Below, one piece after another: positions 17,977 through 26,877 of a stretch of DNA of 64,000 nucleotides. Below the pieces are notes generated by a model, which was not told the DNA's origin, did no database searches, and saw only the letters and a program-made list of their open reading frames with translations. The stretch covers positions 4,092,001-4,156,000 of the forward strand of contig NZ_CP133774.1 of assembly GCF_034344865.1 (NCBI RefSeq), read 5' to 3'. How positions within the stretch are numbered: position 1 is the first letter of the stretch; each line of letters starts with the position of its first letter. The position numbers and the translations under genes were made by a program. The DNA comes from Pseudomonas sp. 10S4. GTDB taxonomy: Bacteria > Pseudomonadota > Gammaproteobacteria > Pseudomonadales > Pseudomonadaceae.

Positions 17977-18699
17977 TCAGCAATTCTCGAGCGTGGCAGT
18001 GGCCAAACCGGGAAAGTCTGTAATCAGGCTGTCAACGCCGAAGTCGGCGAGTCTGCGCATCAGCGCGGGCTCGTTGACTGTCCATACCGACACATGCAGC
18101 CCCTGGCGCTGCGCCTTCTGCAGGCGTTCCGGCGTACACAGGGTCCAGTTCAGCGCCAGAATCTCACAGCCATAGCTTTGCGCGACCTTCAACGGGTCGA
18201 GCCAGGCATACTCGGCCACCAATCCGCGGGACACGTCCGGCACCAGGTCCAGCGCGGCTTTCAACACTTCGCGCGAACTTGAGGTGATGGTTACCTTGTC
18301 GAGCAGGCCGAAACGCTGGGCCATTTCACGAATCGCCAACACAGTGGTCGCGGCGCGAGTGCGCGAAGCGCTTTTGACTTCCAGTTGCCAGTGCTCGAAA
18401 TCACACTTCTCGAACAGTTCTTCCAGCGTTGGAATCGGGCACGGCTTGATCCAGCCCGGGCCGCCCTTGCGGGCGTCGTAGGTCACCAGATCTTTTGCCG
18501 AATGCTCGACCACTTTGCCGCGACGGTCGGTGGTGCGCTTGAGCGTCGGATCGTGGATGACCATCAATTCGCCGTCCATGGACAGGTGCAGGTCCAGTTC
18601 GCAACGGCGAACGCCGTGCTTGAGGCATTCCTGGAAACTGGTGAGGGTGTTTTCCGGTGCTTCGCCTTTGGCGCCGCGATGGCCGTAGATGAGGGTCAC
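17977..18699 (-). CDS. Glycerophosphodiester phosphodiesterase
   Basis: 240 aa, cytosolic GDPD of the UgpQ type (no signal peptide). It hydrolyses glycerophosphodiesters to glycerol 3-phosphate plus alcohol. Motifs in order: IYGHRGAKGEAPENTLTSFQECLKHG (catalytic HR and E..N), CELDLHLSMDGELMVIHDPTLKRTTDRRG (metal-binding ExD and general acid-base HD), LEVKSA, and C-terminal VNEPALMRRLADFGVDSLITDFPGLA. It is convergent with sthA and downstream of the PilZ gene on the same strand. Confidence 0.93.
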   Translation of the reverse strand: MTLIYGHRGAKGEAPENTLTSFQECLKHGVRRCELDLHLSMDGELMVIHDPTLKRTTDRRGKVVEHSAKDLVTYDARKGGPGWIKPCPIPTLEELFEKCDFEHWQLEVKSASRTRAATTVLAIREMAQRFGLLDKVTITSSSREVLKAALDLVPDVSRGLVAEYAWLDPLKVAQSYGCEILALNWTLCTPERLQKAQRQGLHVSVWTVNEPALMRRLADFGVDSLITDFPGLATATLENC

Positions 18700-18712
18700 G
18701 GTTCTTCCTTAA

Positions 18713-19294
18713 TTAAATGCCTGATTCGTTTTGTTCGCGGGCCAGGCGTCGTTCCTGGGCCTGCTTTTGCAATATGTAGCGGGCGAGTAACTGGCGTTGG
18801 GCATCGGTCGGGTACTCGAACTCGGTGCCGACGTCGTAGCCGTCGCCCTTGCGGTCGCAGTGGGTGACCTTGGCCCGCAGCAGCAGGCCCAGCGCTTGCG
18901 GCATCAGCACCATTTTGACTGACAGGTGCGCCCCGGCCGCAATGGGCGTCGGGTGCTGAAAGTCGATGCCGCCTTCAGAGATGATCACCGGTTGCGGTTC
19001 GCCAATGTGCCCGAGCACAGTCAGGGCGATCACCTGACTGAGCAGGTCGATGCGTTTGTTCTGGGATTTCAGGAAGGCGGCGATGCTGCGGTCGCGCTCA
19101 CTGATCTGGCGCAACAGGTGCTGCGACTCGAATTCGCTCAGGTGCAGTTCGCTGAGCAGGTTGAACAGCGGGGAAGCATCCTGCAACACTTCCTGGCCTG
19201 CGGCTTCGGGAGCGGACAGGGGCCGAATTTCCAGTGCGATCGCGTCCTCGATACGGTAGTATTCGCGGCGATCTTCTTCATCTAATGTCGACAT
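18713..19294 (-). CDS. PilZ domain-containing protein
   Basis: 193 aa, cytosolic. The N-terminus has EDRREYYRIEDAIALEIRPL, a RxxYR-type version of the c-di-GMP-binding RxxxR motif. A helical middle (NLLSELHLSEFESQHLLRQISERDRSIAAFLKSQNKRIDLLSQVIAL) is followed by the beta-barrel with VIISEGGIDFQHPTPIAAGAHLSVKMVL, where the canonical DxSxxG reads ISEGG. It is divergent from lolC, as PA2989 is in PAO1. It is probably a c-di-GMP effector or a degenerate PilZ; the partner is unknown. Confidence 0.8.
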   Translation of the reverse strand: MSTLDEEDRREYYRIEDAIALEIRPLSAPEAAGQEVLQDASPLFNLLSELHLSEFESQHLLRQISERDRSIAAFLKSQNKRIDLLSQVIALTVLGHIGEPQPVIISEGGIDFQHPTPIAAGAHLSVKMVLMPQALGLLLRAKVTHCDRKGDGYDVGTEFEYPTDAQRQLLARYILQKQAQERRLAREQNESGI

Positions 19295-19388
19295 GGCGAA
19301 CCCATGGTAGCGGCGGTGGTCTGAGTGTAAAGCTGGTTATCGACCCCCGCCACAAGGACGTTCCTTTTCCCTCCGAACAAGCCCCGAC

Positions 19389-20639
19389 ATGTTCAGACCT
19401 CTCTTCGTATTTATTGGCACGCGTTATACCCGTGCAAAGCGTCGCAATCATTTTGTGTCGTTCATTTCCCTGACTTCGATGATCGGGCTCGCCCTTGGCG
19501 TGGTCGTGATGATCGTCGTGCTTTCGGTGATGAACGGCTTCGATCATGAGATGCGCACCCGCGTGCTGGGCATGGTGCCCCACGCGACCATCGAGTCCGG
19601 TGAACCCATCAGTGACTGGCAAAGCCTGGCCGCGAAGGTCAAGCAGAACCCGCAGGTGACGGCCGTTGCGCCGTTCACCCAGATGCAGGGCCTGCTGACC
19701 AACAACGGCAAGGTGTCCAAGGTGCTGCTCAATGCCATCGACCCTGCGCTGGAGCGGCAGGTCTCGATCATTGATAACTTCATGCAGCAGGGCAAGCTCG
19801 ACGACCTGACCCCCGGCAGCTTCGGCATCGTCATTGGCGATAAGGCTGCGGCCAAGCTCGGTGCGTCCATCGGCGATAAGCTGACGTTCGTCGCGCCGGA
19901 AGTCACAGTGACCCCGGCCGGGATGTTCCCGCGTATGAAACGCTTTACCGTGGTCGGCATCTTCCATGTCGGCGCCGGTGAGCTGGACGGCTACCTGGGT
20001 GTGACCAACCTGCAGGATCTGGCCAGGTTGCACCGCTGGAAACCGGATCAGGTCCAGGGCCTGCGCCTGAAGTTCGACGACCTGTTCCAGGCGCCGCGCA
20101 CGGCATGGACCATCGCCCAGCAACTCGGCGAAGACCATTACTATGCCCGCGACTGGACCCGTACCCACGGCAACCTGTATCAGGCGATCCGCATGGAAAA
20201 AGCCATGATCGGTCTGCTGTTGCTGCTGATCGTTGCCGTTGCGGCCTTCAACATCATCTCCACGCTGGTAATGGTGGTGAACGACAAGAAGGGCGACATC
20301 GCGATCCTGCGTACCCTGGGTTCCACGCCGGGGCAGATCATGGCGATCTTCATGGTCCAGGGCACGGTCATTGGTGTGATCGGTACGCTGATCGGCGCTG
20401 TGGTCGGGATCTTCGCCGCGCTGAACGTCAGCGCCGCGATCTCGGCCCTCGAAGGGTTGATCGGGCATAAATTCCTGAACGCCGACGTGTATTTCATTGA
20501 TTACCTGCCGTCGCAAGTGCAGAGCCAGGACGTATTGATGGTCTGCGCCGCCGCGTTGGTACTGAGTTTCCTCGCCACCCTGTATCCAGCCTGGCGTGCC
20601 GCGCGCACCCAGCCTGCGGAGGCGCTACGTTATGAGTGA
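19389..20639 (+). CDS. lolC: Lipoprotein-releasing ABC transporter permease LolC/E family (first copy)
   Basis: 416 aa inner-membrane subunit of the LolCDE complex, which extracts lipoproteins from the inner membrane and hands them to LolA. One N-terminal helix ([29 protein letters not shown]) is followed by a large periplasmic domain (about residues 45-265), then three C-terminal helices ([80 protein letters not shown]). It is highly similar to the third gene of the cluster (21394-22638), as usual for LolC/LolE. Start [22 protein letters not shown]. Confidence 0.93.
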   Translation: MFRPLFVFIGTRYTRAKRRNHFVSFISLTSMIGLALGVVVMIVVLSVMNGFDHEMRTRVLGMVPHATIESGEPISDWQSLAAKVKQNPQVTAVAPFTQMQGLLTNNGKVSKVLLNAIDPALERQVSIIDNFMQQGKLDDLTPGSFGIVIGDKAAAKLGASIGDKLTFVAPEVTVTPAGMFPRMKRFTVVGIFHVGAGELDGYLGVTNLQDLARLHRWKPDQVQGLRLKFDDLFQAPRTAWTIAQQLGEDHYYARDWTRTHGNLYQAIRMEKAMIGLLLLLIVAVAAFNIISTLVMVVNDKKGDIAILRTLGSTPGQIMAIFMVQGTVIGVIGTLIGAVVGIFAALNVSAAISALEGLIGHKFLNADVYFIDYLPSQVQSQDVLMVCAAALVLSFLATLYPAWRAARTQPAEALRYE

Positions 20640-20646
20640 GTCGGGC

Positions 20647-21330
20647 ATGAGTGATAAAGCAATCTTGAGCTGCCGCAACCTGGGCAAATCCTACGAGGAA
20701 GGCCCGGAGTCGGTAGAAGTATTGGCCGGTCTGCAACTGGAACTGCATCCGGGTGAGCGCGTGGCCATCGTCGGCACTTCGGGTTCGGGCAAAAGTACTT
20801 TGCTCAACCTGTTGGGCGGCCTCGACACGCCAACCAAGGGCAGCGTCTGGCTCGATGGCGAAGAGCTGTCGGCACTGAGCGAGAAGAAGCGTGGCCTGCT
20901 GCGTAACCGTTCCCTAGGGTTCGTGTACCAGTTCCACCACTTGCTGCCGGAGTTCACCGCGCTGGAAAACGTCTGCATGCCGCTGCTGATCGGCAAGACT
21001 GCGATCCCGGAAGCGCGTCAGCGTGCCACCGCATTGTTGGAGCGGGTAGGGCTGGGCCATCGCCTGGAGCACAAACCGTCGGAGCTGTCCGGTGGCCAGC
21101 AACAGCGAGTGGCCATCGCGCGGGCCCTGGCCACCAGGCCCGAGCTGGTCTTCGCCGACGAGCCGACCGGCAACCTCGACTCCCACACTGCCCAAGGCAT
21201 TCAGGATTTAATGCTGGAACTCAGCACCTCGATGCGCACGGCGTTTTTGGTGGTGACTCACGACATGAACCTGGCCCGCCAGATGGACCGCGTCCTGCAT
21301 TTGCAGGAAGGTCGCCTGACAGCCATCTGA
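20647..21330 (+). CDS. lolD: LolD, ATPase subunit of the lipoprotein exporter
   Basis: 227 aa from ATG 20647 ([27 protein letters not shown]). A second ATG at 20632 that overlaps the lolC stop would add five residues; both lack a strong ribosome site, and translational coupling is likely. Walker [13 protein letters not shown]-loop [16 protein letters not shown], signature [15 protein letters not shown], Walker [13 protein letters not shown] and H-loop VVTHD are all intact. It drives LolCDE from the cytoplasmic face. Confidence 0.95.
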   Translation: MSDKAILSCRNLGKSYEEGPESVEVLAGLQLELHPGERVAIVGTSGSGKSTLLNLLGGLDTPTKGSVWLDGEELSALSEKKRGLLRNRSLGFVYQFHHLLPEFTALENVCMPLLIGKTAIPEARQRATALLERVGLGHRLEHKPSELSGGQQQRVAIARALATRPELVFADEPTGNLDSHTAQGIQDLMLELSTSMRTAFLVVTHDMNLARQMDRVLHLQEGRLTAI

Positions 21331-21340
21331 TCGGCCCAAA

Positions 21341-21376
21341 CCCGACGTCTGAAAAGACGTCGGGTCTTTTATTTTT
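21341..21376 (+). terminator. Intrinsic terminator inside lolCDE, between lolD and lolE
   Basis: A perfect 10-bp stem CCCGACGTCT / AGACGTCGGG with a GAAA loop is followed by TCTTTTATTTTT. It starts 10 nt after the lolD stop and ends 18 nt before the lolE start, so it may set lolE expression below lolCD. Confidence 0.85.
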
Positions 21377-21393
21377 ATACGGTGCCCCAGCGA

Positions 21394-22638
21394 ATGTTCA
21401 GACCGTTATCGATCTTTATCGGCGCGCGCTATACCCGCGCCAAGCGCCGCAATCGCTTTGTATCCTTTATCTCGATGACCTCGATGATCGGCCTCGCCCT
21501 GGGCGTATTGGCGATGATCGTCGTGTTGTCGGTGATGAACGGCTTCCAGCGCGAAATGAGCTCGCGCATTCTCGGCATGGTGCCCCACGCGACCATCGTC
21601 GGCGTGAACCCGATCGACGATTGGCAGCCAGTGGCCGCCGCAGCGATGAAAAATCCGGAAGTGACCGCCGCCGTGCCGTTCACCGAGATGGAAGGCATGC
21701 TGTCTTATAAAGGCTCGATGCAGCCGATCCAGGTCAGCGGCATCGATCCGGCGCAGGAAGGCAAGGTCTCGATCGTTGCGCAGCACATCGTGCAAGGTCG
21801 CCTCGATGACTTGAAACCCGGCGAGTTCGGCGTGGTAGTCGGTGAAATCACCGCGCGGCGCTTCCGCTTGAACGTCGGCGACAAGATCACCCTGATCGTG
21901 CCGGAAGTCAGCACCGCACCGGGCGGCATCACTCCGCGCATGCAGCGGCTGAACGTGGTCGGTGTGTTCAAGGTCGGCGCCGAGCTGGACGGCTCGATGG
22001 CGCTGATCCACATGGCGGATGCCGCGCAAATGCAGCACTGGCAACCGAATCAGGTGCAGAGCGTGCGTCTGGCGGTGAAGGATTTGTACGCGGCGCCTAA
22101 AGTGTCGAACGACATCGCCACCGCCCTCGGCGCGGGTTACAAGGCTGACGACTGGACCCACACCCAGGGCAGCCTGTTCAGCGCAATGAAAATGGAAAAA
22201 ACCATGATCGGCCTGCTGTTGCTGATGATCGTCGCGGTGGCGGCGTTCAACATCATCGCAACCTTGATCATGGTGGTGAACGACAAAGGCGCGGACATCG
22301 CGATCCTGCGGACCATCGGCGCCACGCCACGTCAGATCATGGCGATTTTCATGGTGCAGGGCACGGTGATCGGGGTTGTCGGCACGTTGATCGGCGGCAT
22401 TCTGGGTGTGATTGCGGCGTTGAACGTCAGTGAAATGGTGGGTTGGCTGGAACGCGTCAGCGGGCAGCATATCTTCAGTTCGGATGTGTATTTCGTCAGC
22501 AACTTGCCGTCCGAGTTGCAGGGCGGGGATGTGTTGTTGATCTGCTCCGCCGGGTTCATCTTGAGCTTTTTGGCGACGGTTTACCCGGCGTGGCGTGCGG
22601 CGAAGATCGAGCCGGCTCACGCGTTGCGGTATTCGTAA
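21394..22638 (+). CDS. lolE: Lipoprotein-releasing ABC transporter permease LolC/E family (second copy)
   Basis: About 414 aa from ATG 21394 ([21 protein letters not shown]), chosen by likeness to lolC; an upstream GTG at 21382 adds only four residues. Topology equals LolC: one N-terminal helix, a periplasmic domain with EVSTAPGGITPRMQRLNVVGVFKVGAELDG, and three C-terminal helices ending FLATVYPAWRAAKIEPAHALRYS. It partners LolC and LolD. It is separated from lolD by a strong terminator hairpin. IS copy 2 lies about 60 bp downstream. Confidence 0.92.
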   Translation: MFRPLSIFIGARYTRAKRRNRFVSFISMTSMIGLALGVLAMIVVLSVMNGFQREMSSRILGMVPHATIVGVNPIDDWQPVAAAAMKNPEVTAAVPFTEMEGMLSYKGSMQPIQVSGIDPAQEGKVSIVAQHIVQGRLDDLKPGEFGVVVGEITARRFRLNVGDKITLIVPEVSTAPGGITPRMQRLNVVGVFKVGAELDGSMALIHMADAAQMQHWQPNQVQSVRLAVKDLYAAPKVSNDIATALGAGYKADDWTHTQGSLFSAMKMEKTMIGLLLLMIVAVAAFNIIATLIMVVNDKGADIAILRTIGATPRQIMAIFMVQGTVIGVVGTLIGGILGVIAALNVSEMVGWLERVSGQHIFSSDVYFVSNLPSELQGGDVLLICSAGFILSFLATVYPAWRAAKIEPAHALRYS

Positions 22639-22647
22639 CTCCTGATA

Positions 22648-22676
22648 CCGCCTTCGCGAGCAAGCCCGCTCCCACA
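22648..22676. repeat. REP unit left of IS copy 2
   Basis: CCGCCTTCGCGAGCAAGC continuing CCGCTCCCACA. It is the inverted partner of the REP at 24052, so IS copy 2 split a REP pair. Confidence 0.85.
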
Positions 22677-22777
22677 TTAGATCTGAGTCAGCTCGATCAA
22701 ATAATGAAATGGCTCCCCCGCCGCCCCCTGTGATCACCCACTAAGCTTTCACAGGGGGCTCATCGGAGACCGTTGCC

Positions 22778-23803
22778 ATGAACAAAGTAGCTGTTGTCGC
22801 CATCGATCTGGGAAAACACACCTTTCATCTGCATGCACAAGATGATCGTGGTCATGAGCTTTACCGCAAAAAGTTTAATCGGGCGGCGCTCATCCAGCAT
22901 CTGGCCAATCTCGACCCCTGCACCGTTGCGATGGAAGCTTGCGGCGGAGCCCACTTCATGGCGCAGGAAGTCTCAAGACTGGGGCATATACCCAAACTCA
23001 TTGCTCCGCATCTCGTGCGTCCGTATGTGAAAAGCAACAAGAACGACTTCGCTGATGCCGAAGCGATCTGCGAGGCTGCAACTCGTCCAACAATGCGCTT
23101 TGTGCCGCCTAAGAATCAGGCTCAGCAGGCGCTGGCCATGCTCAACTCGACACGTGATTCGTTCATCAAAGAACGTACTGCTACCGTCAATCGGATTCAC
23201 GCAGCCCTCCTGGAAGTCGGAATCAGCTTGGCCCCAGGCTTCAAGTCCATCAAAGATCTTCCAGCGCTGCTTGAAGCGCATCCACTTCCCGATTCCATCA
23301 AAAAACTACTGACCAGGCTGCGTGAGCACTTCAATTACTTGCACGAGCAGGTCAAGGCTTTGGATAAGGAAGTGGAGTGCCAAGCCGCTGAAGATGATCT
23401 GGCTGTTCGCTTGATGACGATGCCGTGTGTCGGCCCGATCACCTCCAGCGTCCTGGCTGCCGAGTTGGGCGATGGCAAACAGTTCAAGTGCGGCCGAGGC
23501 TATTCGGCCTCGATCGGGCTAGTGCCCAAACAACACTCCACGGGCGGAAAAACCGTACTTTTAGGCATCAGCAAGCGGGGTGACCGAAACCAGAGACGCC
23601 TGCTGATCCAGTGTGCCCGCGTCTATCTGATGCAGTTGGATCGACAGAAAGGAGCGCTGGCGGACTGGGTCCGACGGCTATGGGACAACCATCACTCCAA
23701 TCATGTGGTCTGCGCACTGGCCAACAAACTGGCGAGAATCGCCTGGGCGATTGCAGCACACCACACCGAATTCGATGCGGGGCCAGGCGCGATGAACGCC
23801 TGA
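22778..23803 (+). CDS. IS110-family DEDD transposase (IS1111 group), copy 2
   Basis: 341 aa, full length. Same DEDD residues (AIDLGKHTFHLHA, AMEACGGAHF, KNDFADAEAI) and C-terminal Ser-containing domain as copy 1. The one amino-acid change visible is Asp instead of Glu in ANLDPCTV; the other differences are silent. No frameshift, so it is potentially active. Confidence 0.95.
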   Translation: MNKVAVVAIDLGKHTFHLHAQDDRGHELYRKKFNRAALIQHLANLDPCTVAMEACGGAHFMAQEVSRLGHIPKLIAPHLVRPYVKSNKNDFADAEAICEAATRPTMRFVPPKNQAQQALAMLNSTRDSFIKERTATVNRIHAALLEVGISLAPGFKSIKDLPALLEAHPLPDSIKKLLTRLREHFNYLHEQVKALDKEVECQAAEDDLAVRLMTMPCVGPITSSVLAAELGDGKQFKCGRGYSASIGLVPKQHSTGGKTVLLGISKRGDRNQRRLLIQCARVYLMQLDRQKGALADWVRRLWDNHHSNHVVCALANKLARIAWAIAAHHTEFDAGPGAMNA

Positions 23804-24037
23804 CCCCGCTGTCACCCGAGCACCACCCACCTGGTTTGCGATGCTGGATAACAGATGACGTGAACGGCCAACCGGCCTGACGAAAACCCTGAGCTCCCAC
23901 ACGGCTGAAAGGCCGTCCAAGTAATTAGGATCGCCGGGCATCGATTCTCATCAAGGCGCGAATGGACCAACCTCCACTCAGACGCCGGATAGATGAAAGC
24001 AAGCCAAACACATCATCAAAAACAGTATTGCAGAAAA
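23804..24037 (+). ncRNA. Candidate bridge RNA / seekRNA region of IS copy 2
   Basis: By eye the same sequence as in copy 1. GCTCCCACA at 23893-23901 is complementary to target bases TGTGGGAGC at 24052-24060. Lack of any visible change in this noncoding part, while the transposase gene has several substitutions, agrees with a functional RNA, though the numbers are small. Confidence 0.55.
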
Positions 24038-24051
24038 GGGGGAACCATAGA

Positions 24052-24080
24052 TGTGGGAGCGGGCTTGCTCGCGAAGAGGC
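24052..24080. repeat. REP unit used as target by IS copy 2
   Basis: TGTGGGAGCGGGCTTGCTCGCGAAGAGG abuts the IS right end. A short GC palindrome (GGCCGGCGCTGCCGGCC) follows and may end the copRS transcript that arrives from the right. Confidence 0.85.
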
Positions 24081-24094
24081 CGGCGCTGCCGGCC

Positions 24095-25444
24095 TCAATC
24101 CCCCTTCGGTAACTCAATCACAAACCTGGTCCACCCACTCTCCGATTTGCAACGAATCTGCCCGCCATGGGCACGGATGATCGACTGGGTGATCGCCAAT
24201 CCCAATCCTGCATGTTCACTGCTGCCTTCCTGGCGCGCCGGGTCGGCCCGGTAGAAACGGTCGAACAAGCGCGGCAGCAGATCTTCCGAAATCCCGTCCC
24301 CGCTGTTCTCAACCGTCAGGCTCAAACCCTTGGGCTGATCGACAATCCGCAGCCGAACCTCGCCGTTGGCAGGCGTAAACCGCAATGCGTTATCCAGCAG
24401 GTTGGAAAGCGCCCGGCGCAACATGTTGCGGTCGCCCTCGATGTGCCCGCTGCCATCGCGGGTCAGCGTTACTTGCGCGTCCTCGGCCAGCGGCGCGAAG
24501 AACTCCAACAACAGATCTGCTTCCTCCGCCAATTCCAGCGGTTCGCGCTTGGGCATCAGCAAACCGTGGTCAGCCTTGGCCAGGTACAACATGTCATTGA
24601 CCAGTTGCGCCATCCATTGCAGTTCTTCGAGGTTGCTGTGCAGCGCTTCGCGGTAATCCTCAAGCTCGCGCGGGCGGGTGAGGGTGACCTGGGTATGGGT
24701 CAGCAGGTTCGACAGTGGCGTGCGCAGTTCATGGGCAATGTCGGCGGAGAAGGCCGAGAGCCGTTGAAAAGAGTCGTCGAGACGTCCGAGCATGGCGTTG
24801 AAGTTGTGGGCCATTTCCGCAAGTTCTGGCGGCATGTTCTCTTCCGGCAACCGCGCATTCAGCGATTGCGCAGAAACGCCGCTGGCCACTGCACTCATGC
24901 GCCGCAACGGACGTAGACCGCTGCGTGCCGCCCAGGCCCCGAGCAGCGCGGTGGCCAGGGCCGAGAGGCCAACGGTCAGCCAGATCAGATGCTGCATGCG
25001 TTGCAGAAAGTGCTGGTGATGGGTGATGTCCAGCAGCAGGGTCAGTTGCGGTGAGTCGGGTATGTCCAGGTACAACGGCGCATTCAGGACGCGATAGTCA
25101 GTGCCGTCGTCGTTCACGGTCGACAAGCCCGGTTTTTGCGGGAGTTCCTTGGGCAAATTCGAGGCGCTGTCGTACCAGCGCTGGCCATCACTGCCAGTAA
25201 TACGCAGCGACAGATCGGCCTGTCGGCTCAGTTCATCCGCAAGCTTTGCCTTGCTTTCACTGGACTGAATGTCGTGTAGCGCCCGGCGCAAACCGATCAA
25301 CTTGCCGTCCAGCAACTGCTGATCGAGTTCGATGAAGTGGGCTTCGCTGGCGCGGCTGAACAACACCCCGGCGAATAACGAAACCACCGCCGTGCAGGCC
25401 GCAAACAGCAGCGCAAGGCGATTACTCAAGGACAGTCGGCGCAT
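24095..25444 (-). CDS. copS: Heavy-metal (copper) sensor histidine kinase, CopS/CusS type
   Basis: 449 aa. Two membrane segments (LALLFAACTAVVSLFAGVLF near 10-30 and LIWLTVGLSALATALLGAWAA near 150-170) enclose a periplasmic sensor of about 120 residues. HAMP follows (LRPLRRMSAVASGVSAQSLNARLP), then HisKA with the phospho-His in FSADIAHELRTPLSNLLT, and HATPase with N box NLLDNALRFTP, G1 SGDGI and G2 HAGLGLAIT. It phosphorylates the adjacent regulator; the ATG overlaps the regulator stop. With the divergent cupredoxin gene this matches the PA2810-PA2807 copper locus. Confidence 0.9.
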   Translation of the reverse strand: MRRLSLSNRLALLFAACTAVVSLFAGVLFSRASEAHFIELDQQLLDGKLIGLRRALHDIQSSESKAKLADELSRQADLSLRITGSDGQRWYDSASNLPKELPQKPGLSTVNDDGTDYRVLNAPLYLDIPDSPQLTLLLDITHHQHFLQRMQHLIWLTVGLSALATALLGAWAARSGLRPLRRMSAVASGVSAQSLNARLPEENMPPELAEMAHNFNAMLGRLDDSFQRLSAFSADIAHELRTPLSNLLTHTQVTLTRPRELEDYREALHSNLEELQWMAQLVNDMLYLAKADHGLLMPKREPLELAEEADLLLEFFAPLAEDAQVTLTRDGSGHIEGDRNMLRRALSNLLDNALRFTPANGEVRLRIVDQPKGLSLTVENSGDGISEDLLPRLFDRFYRADPARQEGSSEHAGLGLAITQSIIRAHGGQIRCKSESGWTRFVIELPKGD

Positions 25445-26124
25445 CAGGCGTCGCGCTCTTCAAGGACGTAACCCATGCCGCGCATGGTGTGGATCAGCTT
25501 GTTGGGGAATTCGTCGTCGATCTTCAGGCGCAGCCGTCGGATCGCCACTTCAATGACATTGGTGTCACTGTCGAAATTCATGTCCCACACCTGGGAAGCG
25601 ATCAACGATTTGGGCAGCACTTCACCTTGCCGGCGCAGGAGCATTTCAAGCAGGGCGAATTCCTTGGCGGTCAGGTCGATGCGCTGGCCGCTGCGTTCGA
25701 CCCGGCGGCGGATCAGGTCCAGACGCAGGTCGGCCAGTTGCAGGCAGGTCTCCTGAGGCGTGGTGCTGCCACGGCGCAACAGGCTGCGGACTCGGGCCAG
25801 CAGTTCGGAGAAGGCGAAAGGTTTGACTAGGTAGTCGTCGGCGCCGAGCTCCAGGCCGTGAACCCTGTCCTCCACCGCGTCTCGCGCCGTCAGAAACAGT
25901 ACCGGCGTGTCGAGACCCGCACCGCGCACCGCTTGCAAGATTTGCCAGCCATCACGGCCGGGCAGCATCACATCGAGGATCAACAAGGCGTAATCGCCGG
26001 TCAGCGCCAATTGCTGGCCGGTACTGCCGTCGGCCACCAGTTCGGTATTGAAGCCAGCCTCGGTAAGGCCCTGGCGTAAGTAATGGCCGGTTTTGGCCTG
26101 GTCTTCGACGATCAGCAGTTTCAT
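25444..26124 (-). CDS. copR: OmpR-family response regulator, CopR type
   Basis: 226 aa. Receiver domain with phospho-acceptor in [14 protein letters not shown] (Asp near 51), acidic pair EDQ at the start, FLTARD and [12 protein letters not shown]-terminal winged helix: [71 protein letters not shown]. It activates copper-responsive genes in the periplasmic copper stress response. A candidate CopR box lies in the divergent promoter region it shares with the cupredoxin gene. Confidence 0.92.
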   Translation of the reverse strand: MKLLIVEDQAKTGHYLRQGLTEAGFNTELVADGSTGQQLALTGDYALLILDVMLPGRDGWQILQAVRGAGLDTPVLFLTARDAVEDRVHGLELGADDYLVKPFAFSELLARVRSLLRRGSTTPQETCLQLADLRLDLIRRRVERSGQRIDLTAKEFALLEMLLRRQGEVLPKSLIASQVWDMNFDSDTNVIEVAIRRLRLKIDDEFPNKLIHTMRGMGYVLEERDA

Positions 26125-26186
26125 GGGTAACTCTGGGCAAATGGAACGAAAGCTTTATACCGTGGGCGGCCGCAAGGCAGGCCAAC

Positions 26187-26202
26187 CTGACAAAGTTGTA
26201 AT
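26187..26202 (+). promoter_or_regulatory. Candidate CopR-binding box
   Basis: CTGACA-AAGTT-GTAAT matches the CopR consensus CTGACAn5GTAAT that I recall for P. aeruginosa. It is midway between copR (start 26124) and the cupredoxin start (26280), with a further CTGTCAG just right of it. It could serve both directions. Confidence 0.65.
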
Positions 26203-26279
26203 CTGGCTGTCAGGTTGCGGGCAGGCGTGTCAGTTTAGAGTTTTCCACAGGCTGAACCTTATCTTGTTGGAGTACGACT

Positions 26280-26816
26280 ATGTTTTTGCGCAATCGTCTG
26301 GTGTTGGCCGCGTGTTTGCTGGTGCTGGGTTCGCCGGTATGGGCCTCGCCCGCGCAGACTTACGACTTCGGTCAACCGGCCGCGGCGGCCAAAGCCAGCC
26401 GCAGCGTGGAAGTGGTGATGGGCGATATGTCGTTCGATCCGAAGACCATCGAGGTCAAGGCTGGTGAGACCATTCGTTTTGTGTTGGTGAATAAAGGCCA
26501 GTTGCTGCACGAATTCAACCTCGGCGATGCGGCGATGCATGCCGCACACCAGCAGGAAATGTTGAAGATGCAGCAGAACGGAATGCTGACTCCTACAGCG
26601 ATGAAGGAAATGGACCACGGTTCGATGTCCGGTATGGATCACGGCTCGGCGGATCACGGCATGAAGCACGACGACCCCAACAGTATTTTGGTGCCGCCGG
26701 GCAAAACCGCCGAGCTGACCTGGACCTTCACCAAGGCGACCAACCTGGAATTTGCCTGCAATATCCCTGGCCACTATCAGGCTGGCATGGTCGGCAAACT
26801 GACAGTCAGTCAGTAA
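26280..26816 (+). CDS. Periplasmic cupredoxin-like copper-binding protein
   Basis: 178 aa with Sec signal (MFLRNRLVLAACLLVLGSPVWA-SPA). The cupredoxin beta-sandwich carries type-1 copper ligands: His in LLHEFNLGD, then Cys, His and Met in FACNIPGHYQAGM. A Met/His-rich insert (MDHGSMSGMDHGSADHGMKHDD) near residues 104-125 resembles the copper-loading loops of CopC- and CopI-like proteins. Likely role: periplasmic copper binding and tolerance, induced through CopRS. It is the counterpart of PA2807 and divergent from copR with the CopR box between. Confidence 0.88.
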   Translation: MFLRNRLVLAACLLVLGSPVWASPAQTYDFGQPAAAAKASRSVEVVMGDMSFDPKTIEVKAGETIRFVLVNKGQLLHEFNLGDAAMHAAHQQEMLKMQQNGMLTPTAMKEMDHGSMSGMDHGSADHGMKHDDPNSILVPPGKTAELTWTFTKATNLEFACNIPGHYQAGMVGKLTVSQ

Positions 26817-26877
26817 GCACTCAAAGGCGGACGCAAAGGCTGATAGAATCCGCTGATTCTTCAGTCAGGTTTCCGCC

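Larger units (their letters stand above)
22702..24051 (+). mobile_element. IS110-family insertion sequence, IS1111 group, copy 2
   Basis: Same 1350-bp element as at 13815-15164, offset 8887 bp, same orientation. The left flank is GCTCGATCAAA and the right flank TGTGGGAGCGGGC, so it used the same REP-edge target. Differences from copy 1 that I can see are scattered single bases, for example near 22915, 22977, 23109, 23278 and 23599. Together the copies form an 8.9-kb direct-repeat unit that could recombine and delete apbE through lolE. Confidence 0.92.

Noticed and set aside
19278..22737. Long antisense frames over lolC and lolE
   Set aside because: They are His/Asp/Gln-rich translations typical of the complement of membrane-protein genes; lolC and lolE are clearly real.
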